From Bremerella volcania (GTDB taxonomy: Bacteria > Planctomycetota > Planctomycetia > Pirellulales > Pirellulaceae), in contig NZ_CP036289.1 in assembly GCF_007748115.1 (NCBI RefSeq), positions 2,666,001-2,730,000 on the forward strand: 64,000 bases of DNA, given 5' to 3'. A program made the position numbers and the translations under genes. Under the pieces are notes generated by a model, which worked only from the letters and a program-made list of their open reading frames with translations, was not told the DNA's origin and ran no database searches. Shown one piece after another: positions 56,945 to 64,000 of this stretch; the first letter of the stretch is position 1, and each line of letters begins with the position of its first letter.

Positions 56945-57284
56945 GGAAATGTCCTTATTTGCGATCCATTCGGGGGAGAGGTCCAAGTCGCGATTCTCTG
57001 GCGGCAGCTGAAGCTTCGCGGGATTGAGAAGAATTGTAAGAGGAATCGTCTCGACGAGGGTAAACGGCGTGTCGAAGCTGTGTAATAGTTGTGTAAATGC
57101 GGGCGAGAACTAGGGTTAACGCCCCTGAATCGATGAAAATTGCCCCACTCAGGTGGGGAGGTGTCTGCTAGCTGGGGTGTTTGGGTAAGTGCATCGTCGA
57201 CAGCCAAGCCAAGAAACGACACGAGGGTGACCCGGTGGGGCACCCTCGCCAATTGTTAGTTTAGGAAGCGTACGCAGCGGAGGC

Positions 57285-58265
57285 TTACTCGGGTTTCTCT
57301 TCCTTTTTGGCTTCCTGCTTGGGCTCTTCGGTCTTCGCCTGTGGCTTGGCTTCTTCCTTTACCTCTTCCTTCTTCGGCTTGGCGTCCTTCGCTTTGGGCT
57401 CTTCTTTCTTATTCGGTTCTTCTTTCGCAGGAGCTTCCTCAGCGGTGGCTTCACTTTCCTTGGGCGGCGCGGCGGTGATTTTTTCGGTCGACCAGTCGGC
57501 GCGGTAGCGAACCATTTTGGTATCTTCCGGCACGAAGGTTGGTTCGATCGGTTCGATCTCGCGGACCCACATGTTACGGAAGCGTACCGGGTTGCCGTGA
57601 AACTGTAGGCTGATGCTTTCGGCGTCCTTGTGGCGGTCGTATGCCGGCGGCTTGTGCCAGTTGGTGCTGCCACGGATCGGGTAGCTGTTTTGCACCAGCA
57701 CCCCGTTATGAATCACCGTGATGCGAGCCGGAGCGACGACGTCTCCCTTTTCGTTGCGGATCGGCTTGGTGAAGACGATGTCGTACGTGTTCCACTCGCC
57801 GGGCTTCTTCATCGCGTTGACCATCGGGGGCGACTGCTTGTAAACGGCACCCGCCTGGCCATCGAAGTAGGTCGTATTGTCGTACGAATCGAGGATCTGA
57901 ACCTCGTAGTGTCCCATCAGAAACACGCCGCTGTTACCGCGTCCCTGGCCACTTCCTTTGACTTCATCCGGCGCGGCCCATTCCATGTGCAGCTGAATGT
58001 CGCCGAACTTCTGCTTGGTGTTGATTCCCCCCTTGGCTGCCGTGGCGACGCCGTCCTCAAACTTCCACTTTTCACCTCCATTCCAGGCCGACATGCCGTC
58101 GGTGCCGATCAGAACGATCGCGTCCGAAGGAGGATCCGAGGGCTTCTCGCCGGGGGTGATGACCTTCGGTTCGGGCCACTCGATACCACTTTTGAACTCT
58201 TGACCACAGGCAACCGAGGCCACAGCGAGGCAACAAACCAAGGAAATAAAACTACGCATCGACAT
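57285..58265 (-). CDS. Exported DUF1080 protein with Lys/Glu/Pro-rich tail
   Basis: 326 residues. GAGGAC lies six bases before the ATG at 58265. Signal peptide (SFISLVCCLAVASVACG), then a DUF1080/3-keto-disaccharide hydrolase domain (about 30-255: GTDGMSAWNGG, GRGNSGVFLMGHYEVQILDS, WNTYDIVF, and RVRFRNMWVREI-type closure). After residue 270 the protein is a low-complexity Lys/Glu/Ala/Pro repeat (KKEEPKAKDAKPKKEEVKEE). The tail has no catalytic role that I can see; it may tether the protein to the envelope. Confidence 0.9.
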   Translation of the reverse strand: MSMRSFISLVCCLAVASVACGQEFKSGIEWPEPKVITPGEKPSDPPSDAIVLIGTDGMSAWNGGEKWKFEDGVATAAKGGINTKQKFGDIQLHMEWAAPDEVKGSGQGRGNSGVFLMGHYEVQILDSYDNTTYFDGQAGAVYKQSPPMVNAMKKPGEWNTYDIVFTKPIRNEKGDVVAPARITVIHNGVLVQNSYPIRGSTNWHKPPAYDRHKDAESISLQFHGNPVRFRNMWVREIEPIEPTFVPEDTKMVRYRADWSTEKITAAPPKESEATAEEAPAKEEPNKKEEPKAKDAKPKKEEVKEEAKPQAKTEEPKQEAKKEEKPE

Positions 58266-58403
58266 CAGATGTCCTCTTCGGGGTGGGTGATTTTTGCAAC
58301 AATACGAGAAGGGTAACCGTTGCGGACGTGATCCCCTATTCTAACTTGCCCCGTTTTGAAAAACGATAGGTTGGCCTCGGGCCCCGATTTCCCCGGAAAA
58401 AGC

Positions 58404-58853
58404 ATGCTGAAAGAGATTAGCTGCCCCGATTGTCACTGGCACCGGCTGGTCGGAACGGCCGAGAAGCTGTGCCTGCTGCACCAGGTCGGGATGCTTCGCC
58501 GCGAGGAAAATCCCGACCAAGCCATCATCGAAGAGCTGTTCCAGCGCAGCAGCCGCAAGCTGACCTGTGGCGAGTGCGGCCGAGTCGGGCTGCGGATCGA
58601 TTTCCCTCGTGACGAAGAGGAAGACTGGGGAGATGGCCGCGTCTGCCAACAGTGCCGTAAGACGATCCCGCCCGAGCGGCTCGAGGTCTTCCCCGATACC
58701 AAGATCTGCGTTGCCTGCCAGCAGAAAGATGACGACGGCCACGACGACACCCAGCCCGATTTTTGTCCCAGGTGCGGAGAGATTATGATATCTGGCACCT
58801 CTCGCGGCGGCGGACTGACGCGTTATCGCTTGCGTTGCCCCCGTTGCGGCTGA
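58404..58853 (+). CDS. Multi-zinc-ribbon protein with DksA/TraR-like finger
   Basis: 149 residues from the ATG at 58404 (GGAAAA upstream; the earlier TTG is unlikely). It contains six CxxC pairs: CPDC (7-10), CGEC, CQQC, CVAC, CPRC and CPRC. The central pair block CQQCRKTIPPERLEVFPDT..C..C follows the DksA/TraR zinc-finger pattern. The last two pairs may form another ribbon. Probably a nucleic-acid or RNA-polymerase-associated protein; its exact role is unknown. Confidence 0.72.
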   Translation: MLKEISCPDCHWHRLVGTAEKLCLLHQVGMLRREENPDQAIIEELFQRSSRKLTCGECGRVGLRIDFPRDEEEDWGDGRVCQQCRKTIPPERLEVFPDTKICVACQQKDDDGHDDTQPDFCPRCGEIMISGTSRGGGLTRYRLRCPRCG

Positions 58854-58886
58854 CCTTACCTGAACACTTATTTCCGAGAAGATTGA

Positions 58887-59570
58887 ATGTCGCGATTCCT
58901 GCTACTTGTTTTCGCCGCCTTGCTGACCGGCTGTTTCGTCAAACCTCCCAGCCAGGAAACACAGCGCGCCGAACCTTCGTTCGAGCGGCAACTGCTTGAC
59001 GTCTCGTCGGCCGCGACCGATAGCATTCACGTGTCGGACTCGGCCGTGCCGCTGCAACAACTACAGCACCTGACCCAGGCCACCGATCTACGCGAGGTTC
59101 GCCTGGATCAAACCCCAGTGACGGATGAAGAAGCAGAGATCATCGCCTCGATTCCAACGCTCAAGATCGTCAACTTGCCGATGAGTGAACTGACGGACGA
59201 AGGGATCGCGAAGATCGCTTCCTTGCCGAAATTGGAACTGCTGCGCGTCGGCTCGCCGAAGATCACCGACGCAGGCATCGCCAAGGTTAGCGAAAGCCCT
59301 ACGATTCTTTACCTGCATTTGCTCAACAGTCCGGTGACCGATGACGCGGTCGATGCGATCGCGGCCATGCAGCAGCTCGAATCGTTCTACGCGGACGGCA
59401 CCCAACTGACCGACGACGGCATGTCGAAGCTGGTCAAGGCACGCCCGAAACTGCACATCCATTTCAACGACCTGCATCCGGCCGGCAGCCACGCCGATCA
59501 TTCGCACGATCACGATCATCACGACCATGATCACAGTCATGACCATGGCGATCACGACCACAAGCACTAA
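58887..59570 (+). CDS. LRR lipoprotein with His/Asp-rich C terminus
   Basis: 227 residues. A lipoprotein signal (FLLLVFAALLTGC) precedes LRR-like repeats (LREVRLDQTPVTDEEAEII, LELLRVGSPKITDAGIAKV, LYLHLLNSPVTDDAVDAI). The final 25 residues are almost entirely His and Asp (SHDHDHHDHDHSHDHGDHDH), a likely metal-binding or metal-storage tail. Exported and attached to a membrane by inference from the lipobox. Cotranscription with the zinc-ribbon gene 33 bp upstream is plausible. Confidence 0.85.
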   Translation: MSRFLLLVFAALLTGCFVKPPSQETQRAEPSFERQLLDVSSAATDSIHVSDSAVPLQQLQHLTQATDLREVRLDQTPVTDEEAEIIASIPTLKIVNLPMSELTDEGIAKIASLPKLELLRVGSPKITDAGIAKVSESPTILYLHLLNSPVTDDAVDAIAAMQQLESFYADGTQLTDDGMSKLVKARPKLHIHFNDLHPAGSHADHSHDHDHHDHDHSHDHGDHDHKH

Positions 59571-59666
59571 TGCCCAGGCGACTTGATTTCCTGGTAATTG
59601 CTTGCGATAACCAGACGGCCGCGCTATTCCCCCTTCCAACCAACCTTTCCCTCGAAGTGATGAACT

Positions 59667-60551
59667 ATGGCCCGCGACTTGTCTGAACTGCATGAACTTG
59701 CCACCGATTTGTTTGCCTGGCCCGCCAATGCCGCTGGCTGGGACCAGTATCGACTCACCCAAGAGCAAGTCGATTTCTTCAACGAAGAAGGCTACCTGGC
59801 CGGCGTGAAGATCTTGGATGAGAAGCAGATAGAAACGCTGCGCGGTGAACTGGCCGAGTTCTTCGAAGCGGATCACGAAGGCCGAGAGCTATGGTACGAG
59901 TACCACACCAACGAATCGACCACGCCGGAGACGGTCCTGTTTCATGCCCTGGGCGCGTGGCGTCTGCGTCCTGCATTTCATGACGTCCTGTGGGCTCCTG
60001 GCTTCGTGATGGCGGCCAGCCAACTGCTGGGTGGTCCGGTCCGTTTCTGGCACGATCAGCTCTTCTGCAAGCCCGCCAAGCATGGCGGCGTGGTGGCCTG
60101 GCACCAAGATTATTCGTACTGGACGCGAACCAAGCCGATCGCGCACCTGACCTGTTGGATCGGTCTGGACGATGCCACCAACGACAACGGTTGCGTGCAG
60201 TACATACCCGGTAGTCACAAGTGGGATCTACTGCCGATCACCGGCCTGGCCGGCAACATGGAAGCCATCCGCGAGGTGCTGACCGACCAGCAATGGGAGC
60301 AGTTTCAGCATCCGGTCGGTGCCGAGCTGAAAGCAGGCCAAGCGACCTTCCATCATCCGCTGATGGTGCATGGCTCGTTTGAAAATCGCATCAATCGCCC
60401 GCGCCGCGCGACGGTGATCAATGCATTTCGCGATGGGGTCGTCAGCGACAAGAACGAGGAACTGCTCACCGGCGTGCCACCGATTCCGCAAGGTCAGAAG
60501 ATGGAAGGACAGTTCTTTCCGCTGCTGTTCGACCCGGCCAGCATCGGCTAA
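59667..60551 (+). CDS. Phytanoyl-CoA dioxygenase (PhyH) family protein
   Basis: 294 residues, no signal peptide. An Fe(II)/2-oxoglutarate oxygenase: the HxD motif is in WHQDYSYW (His146, Asp148), the distal His in [11 protein letters not shown] (His235), and an Arg in NRPRRATV probably binds 2-oxoglutarate. Family members hydroxylate lipids and small metabolites; the substrate here is unknown. Confidence 0.9.
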   Translation: MARDLSELHELATDLFAWPANAAGWDQYRLTQEQVDFFNEEGYLAGVKILDEKQIETLRGELAEFFEADHEGRELWYEYHTNESTTPETVLFHALGAWRLRPAFHDVLWAPGFVMAASQLLGGPVRFWHDQLFCKPAKHGGVVAWHQDYSYWTRTKPIAHLTCWIGLDDATNDNGCVQYIPGSHKWDLLPITGLAGNMEAIREVLTDQQWEQFQHPVGAELKAGQATFHHPLMVHGSFENRINRPRRATVINAFRDGVVSDKNEELLTGVPPIPQGQKMEGQFFPLLFDPASIG

Positions 60552-60653
60552 ACCGAAAAGTTTCTTGTCATTTTTCCGGAACGTTCCTACGATACGAATG
60601 GTCTCTTCTGGAAGAGCTTTTCGTGTTCGTTGGGCATCTCGGGAGTTCGTGGC

Positions 60654-61943
60654 ATGGGGCATCATCCCCGCAGAATCGTATCGGTATTGTTCTCGGCTGC
60701 CGTTGTATTGGCAGGCAGCCTGACCTGGTCGGCCTGCCAGGTCGCGGCCGCGAATGCCCAAGAGGTGATCGACCAGCTTCTCCGCGAAGGTTGGCAGGTC
60801 GGCCCCGATGGCATGGCCGCTGCGCGGCAGGGAACCGCATCGGCACGCCAGCTGCAAGATGCCGACGCCCTGTATGCCGCCGGCCTGGCGCTGTTGCGGC
60901 ATCATCAATACGACGATGCGGCCGAGGTATTTCAGGCCGCGATCGAAGTCGACCCGAAACATTACCGCAGCTGGCGAGCACTCATCTGGATTCGCACGCT
61001 GCAGGAAAAGTTTGACGCGGCGCTGGTCCAGGTGCAGCGATTGGCCAAGCAGCTACCGGCCAGTGAGCTTACCGGCCAGGACGAAGCGAAAGTCTTGGAG
61101 ACGGTTCGCCTGCTGGGGCGCTTGTTCGGCTTCTACGAAGGTCCGCGATCGGGCGATGTATCGGCGGCGCTGGTAACCCGCGCGCGAGATGCGATCCGTC
61201 CCGCCCTGGTCGGTCAGCGGCAGACCGAATTCGATAACAACTATCAAGACGTTGCAACGCTGTTCACCTCGTCGACGACCGAGCAGCAAGATGCCAAGGA
61301 CGACGCCAAGCTGAAGGAGCAGATGGAGAAGCAGAATAATCAGCAGCAGCTAGAGGTCCGCCGAAAACAGATCGAAGTCGACACGCAGCAGGCCACCGAT
61401 CAGATCGACAAACTGCGCAGCGAGTGGATTCAGGAAGAACAACGCTTCACCCAGCTGGAAGGTCCGCTGAACGTCTCCATTTCGCAGCTCGAGTCGCAGC
61501 AGAGCGTCATACGCCGCGAGCTGGCCATCTTGATTGACGACGTCTTTCGCCTGACTGAAGAGCGCCGACAGACGACCGATCCGGTGCGCAAAGACCGCTT
61601 GGACCGCGAGATCTTCCGACTCGAACGATTGATCAACGATTACGAACGCGACCTGGCCCTGGTTCAGGCCGAAGGGCGACGGCTGGTTGCCAGTCGTGAT
61701 GTTTTGCGAACCCGCCAATTGCAAACACAGCAGCGGTTCGAGGCCGAGATCAAACAGCATGCCGATCGTAAGCAAGATTTGGAACGAGCCGAGAAACGCC
61801 TTTCGCTAGAGACCCGTCGCAACAATCGGCCGGCCACTGGCAACTCAGCGAAGGTGCGCGTTCTTTCTGCTAAGACGTCCAGCATTCGTACCTACCACGA
61901 CTTTCCGTTGGAAGTCGAACGCTTGACGCTGTTGGGCCCCTAG
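60654..61943 (+). CDS. Exported TPR/coiled-coil hypothetical protein
   Basis: 429 residues from the ATG at 60654 (TTG at 60630 is unlikely). Signal-peptide-like N terminus (RIVSVLFSAAVVLAGSLTW), a TPR-like unit (YAAGLALLRHHQYDDAAEVFQAAIEVDP), then a long coiled-coil region (about 215-390). Its TAG stop shares a CTAG palindrome with the stop of the convergent CBS protein gene. No known family. Confidence 0.75.
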   Translation: MGHHPRRIVSVLFSAAVVLAGSLTWSACQVAAANAQEVIDQLLREGWQVGPDGMAAARQGTASARQLQDADALYAAGLALLRHHQYDDAAEVFQAAIEVDPKHYRSWRALIWIRTLQEKFDAALVQVQRLAKQLPASELTGQDEAKVLETVRLLGRLFGFYEGPRSGDVSAALVTRARDAIRPALVGQRQTEFDNNYQDVATLFTSSTTEQQDAKDDAKLKEQMEKQNNQQQLEVRRKQIEVDTQQATDQIDKLRSEWIQEEQRFTQLEGPLNVSISQLESQQSVIRRELAILIDDVFRLTEERRQTTDPVRKDRLDREIFRLERLINDYERDLALVQAEGRRLVASRDVLRTRQLQTQQRFEAEIKQHADRKQDLERAEKRLSLETRRNNRPATGNSAKVRVLSAKTSSIRTYHDFPLEVERLTLLGP

Positions 61944-62827
61944 TTGCAGGTGCAGACGGCTTCTGGCTGCTTGGCCAGTTCGACCTCGCAGATACGCCGC
62001 AGGATTTCTTCCTCGGTGATCACCCCGTGGTATTCTTCCCCCCGCGGGCAGATCATGACTGCGTTGATCTGCTGCTCGTACATCGTCGCGGCAGCATGAC
62101 CCAAGGTGCACGTTCGTTGCAGGCAACTGGTCGTTTTCAACAAGTCGATCGCTTTGTACGATTTGCCGGTCTGCCCGTCGAACAGTGATCGAGCCATTTG
62201 CCGACAACAGTCGCGGCGGAGATCCCGGTTCGTGATGACCCCCAGCGGACAATCGCCTTGGACGACCAAGACGTACGAGAGGCCCTTTTCTAGGAACATT
62301 CTGCGGACGTCGTCGATCGGGGTATTGCTTTCTACAAGCTGAGGTTCACTGTCGTATGCCTGCTGGATGGCCATATCGTGTACGACATGCGAACTGTAAG
62401 CAAACTCACGAGTGAAGTCGGTCGTCGTTACGATTCCCGATAGAACGCCATCTTTGGTAACCGGCAAACAGTGGATGCCCCGCTCAAGGATCCGGGCTAA
62501 AGCCTCTCGAGGGCTGCCCGAATAGTCGATCGTTTCTACGTTTCGCTTCATGAAACTGCTGATGGGTACCTGGTAGTTTTTGCGGCACTGTTCCAGGGAT
62601 ACATTGGCAATGTAACGCTCGGTGGCAGCCTGGATGATGTCTTGATCCGATACGATTCCGACGACGCGCTGCTGATCGTCGACAACCGGCCAATGATGAA
62701 AGCCGGTGCTGTAGAGCCGCTCGAGGAGTTCGTCGAGCATAACGTCTTCGTGAACGCTAATCGGATTAAACGTGACCAGCGTTTCCATGCCCCGTGCCAA
62801 GAACGAATGACTAACGACCATGTCCAT
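61940..62827 (-). CDS. Protein with four CBS domains
   Basis: 295 residues made up of four CBS-like repeats, for example MDELLERLYSTGFHHWPVVDDQQRVVGIVSDQDI, ARILERGIHCLPVTKDGVLSGIVTTTDFT, MFLEKGLSYVLVVQGDCPLGVITNRD and AATMYEQQINAVMICPRGEEYHGVITEEE. Such modules usually bind adenosyl nucleotides and regulate partners. The C terminus has a Cys pair (CTC). No other domain or membrane segment is present, so it is probably a soluble regulatory protein. Confidence 0.87.
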   Translation of the reverse strand: MDMVVSHSFLARGMETLVTFNPISVHEDVMLDELLERLYSTGFHHWPVVDDQQRVVGIVSDQDIIQAATERYIANVSLEQCRKNYQVPISSFMKRNVETIDYSGSPREALARILERGIHCLPVTKDGVLSGIVTTTDFTREFAYSSHVVHDMAIQQAYDSEPQLVESNTPIDDVRRMFLEKGLSYVLVVQGDCPLGVITNRDLRRDCCRQMARSLFDGQTGKSYKAIDLLKTTSCLQRTCTLGHAAATMYEQQINAVMICPRGEEYHGVITEEEILRRICEVELAKQPEAVCTCN

Positions 62828-63205
62828 TTCTGTCCCGAAAGGTATGCGCGTGTGGTAATTCTCAACTTTTGAAACTTACTGCTTTACCCGTGCTTTCATC
62901 GGCACTTTGTCTGTTAGATGAGGCCAATTCTGGGGGGGAAATGTCGGTTGGTGCCGGTTGTAACGAAGATGCATCCCTCTGGCAGGGAATCCGTTGTGGA
63001 TGCCCGAGAGTTACGGCAGGACTAAAGTCCGCCAACGCGTGATATCACGAAGCGTGCGCGAAGCGCATCGCACCCATATCTACAGCGAACCAAGAAAACG
63101 TTTCGGCAGCGATCCATGGATGTAGAGTCCACTGACCCCTGCCGAAGACGAAGTTCTTCATACTACTGGATTACCCGAAGAATGACCTCACAGGCAACCT
63201 TCGGA
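62828..63205. other. Intergenic region
   Basis: 378 bp between two minus-strand genes. A short inverted repeat GTGCG ... CGCAC lies near 63053. I see no gene or clear promoter; the plus-strand frame from 63116 is a shadow of the esterase. Confidence 0.45.
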
Positions 63206-64000
63206 TTACTTCTTCGCGTCGATCATGCCGCGGTTTTTCAGCCACAGATAGCACAGATTGCCCCACTCGGAAGTGCCAGGGATCGACTTGGCCAGGCCCA
63301 CGCCGTGACGCCCTTTCTCGAAGACGTGCATCTCGGCCGGGACTTTGTTCTTAATCAAAGCCAGGTAGAAGACGACACTGTTTTCCGGTGGCACGCCGGT
63401 GTCTTCGGTGGTGTGAAAGAGGAACGTCGGCGGCGTGTCGGAAGTGACCTGCAGTTCGCTCGACATCGACTGGACCAACTCTTTGTCAGCATCGTCACCC
63501 AACAGGTTGCGCTGCGAGCCCTTGTGCGTGTACGGCTGATCGAACGCGATCACTGGGTAGCACAGAATGGCAAAGTCAGGTCGGCAACTGACGCGGTCGA
63601 TCGGGTCTTTCGCATCGGGGTTGCCTGCGTCGAAGTGAGTTGCTGCGGACGATGCCAGGTGACCGCCGGCTGAAAAGCCCTGGATGCCGATACGGTTAGG
63701 ATCGACGCCATATTCTTCGGCCCGGGCACGCACGGTGCGGATGGCCCGTTGGGCGTCTTGCAGCGGAATGGGGTGCTTGTAGCCGCGGCCCGAGTGACGA
63801 TATTCCAGCACGAACGCGGCCACGCCACGGTCGTTCCAGAAGTCCGCGATATCGACCCCTTCGTGCCCAACCGCCAAATGGCCGTAGCCGCCCCCAGGAA
63901 AGACAACCACCGCGCAGCCGGTATTGATCTCGGAGGCTGGCAGGTAGGTGGTCAGCGTGGGGATGTCCTTTTCTTCGGTTCCCTTGGCACCAGGGGCACC
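63206..64000 (-). CDS. Alpha/beta-hydrolase (acetylesterase-like), 5' truncated
   Basis: The frame is open to the right edge of the window, with sensible protein sequence upstream of the first GTG (around TYLPASEINTGCAVVVFPGGG), so the gene starts outside. Visible 265 residues: oxyanion-hole-like PGGGYGHLA, nucleophile elbow GFSAGGHLAS, and a C-terminal His in KGRHGVGL, typical of BD-FAE/acetyl-xylan-esterase-like exported enzymes. Substrate unknown. Confidence 0.9.
   Translation of the reverse strand, partial: GAPGAKGTEEKDIPTLTTYLPASEINTGCAVVVFPGGGYGHLAVGHEGVDIADFWNDRGVAAFVLEYRHSGRGYKHPIPLQDAQRAIRTVRARAEEYGVDPNRIGIQGFSAGGHLASSAATHFDAGNPDAKDPIDRVSCRPDFAILCYPVIAFDQPYTHKGSQRNLLGDDADKELVQSMSSELQVTSDTPPTFLFHTTEDTGVPPENSVVFYLALIKNKVPAEMHVFEKGRHGVGLAKSIPGTSEWGNLCYLWLKNRGMIDAKK

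Noticed and set aside
63116-63673. 185-residue plus-strand frame
   Set aside because: Antisense shadow of the esterase, whose nucleophile and oxyanion motifs are clear.

Overview
The window looks like a piece of a planctomycete chromosome, most likely from the Pirellulales (Blastopirellula/Bremerella type). This is inferred from family content, not from a search. The family content includes a DUF1552/DUF1592 pair, a DUF1559 pseudopilin-like protein, two DUF1080 proteins, a Ser/Thr kinase with a planctomycete-type N-terminal segment, LRR proteins with a short membrane anchor, an SHD1-like domain, several Tat-exported proteins, and a 23S-5S operon with no 16S gene attached.

Layout. 1-5.5 kb: housekeeping genes (Ser/Thr kinase, RluA-type pseudouridine synthase, Maf, methyltransferase, Coa1-like membrane protein). 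5.6-9.7 kb: a minus-strand RNA operon in the order tRNA-Ile(GAT), tRNA-Ala(TGC), 23S, 5S, with its own consensus promoter and a strong terminator. 9.9-18 kb: exported proteins, each followed by a clear intrinsic terminator. They include a TlpA-like thioredoxin fused to Asp-rich repeats and two proteins sharing an aromatic C-terminal module; an AraC regulator and a DUF1080 protein follow. 18.2-23.0 kb: a four-gene run of unrecognised exported proteins that looks like one operon. 23.4-29.8 kb: an operon of a giant TPR protein, ExbB, ExbD and a membrane-anchored proline-rich protein ending in a squalene-cyclase-like toroid. 30.0-30.8 kb: two TatA/B proteins and tRNA-Val(CAC). 30.9-33.5 kb: a minus-strand run of PHP-like protein, DUF1559 protein and small lipoprotein. 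34.2-38.9 kb: an outer-membrane beta-barrel-like protein, then DUF1592 and DUF1552. 39.3-43.8 kb: nrdA-nrdB preceded by NrdR-like boxes. 44-49 kb: small enzymes and two tandem LRR paralogs. 49-54 kb: exported hydrolases (metallophosphoesterase, ceramidase-like, GH62) and an M50-like membrane protease. 54-56 kb: a histidine kinase and response regulator. 56-64 kb: fatty-acid desaturase, DUF1080, zinc-ribbon, LRR lipoprotein, PhyH dioxygenase, coiled-coil TPR protein, four-CBS protein and an esterase cut by the window edge.

Most notable points: (1) NrdB carries Phe instead of the radical Tyr and Glu instead of the usual Asp ligand, with every metal ligand at the chlamydial class Ic spacing, so it probably uses a Mn/Fe-type cofactor. 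(2) Upstream of nrdA a sigma70-like promoter overlaps one NrdR-like box, and a second pair of boxes is spaced exactly 31 bp apart. (3) The TPR/ExbB/ExbD operon ends, where TonB might be expected, in a TM-proline linker-alpha/alpha toroid protein. (4) The 18.2-23.0 kb operon encodes an uncharacterised set of exported proteins. (5) Two tandem LRR genes share an identical 110-nt 5' coding stretch and a conserved leader with an inverted repeat.
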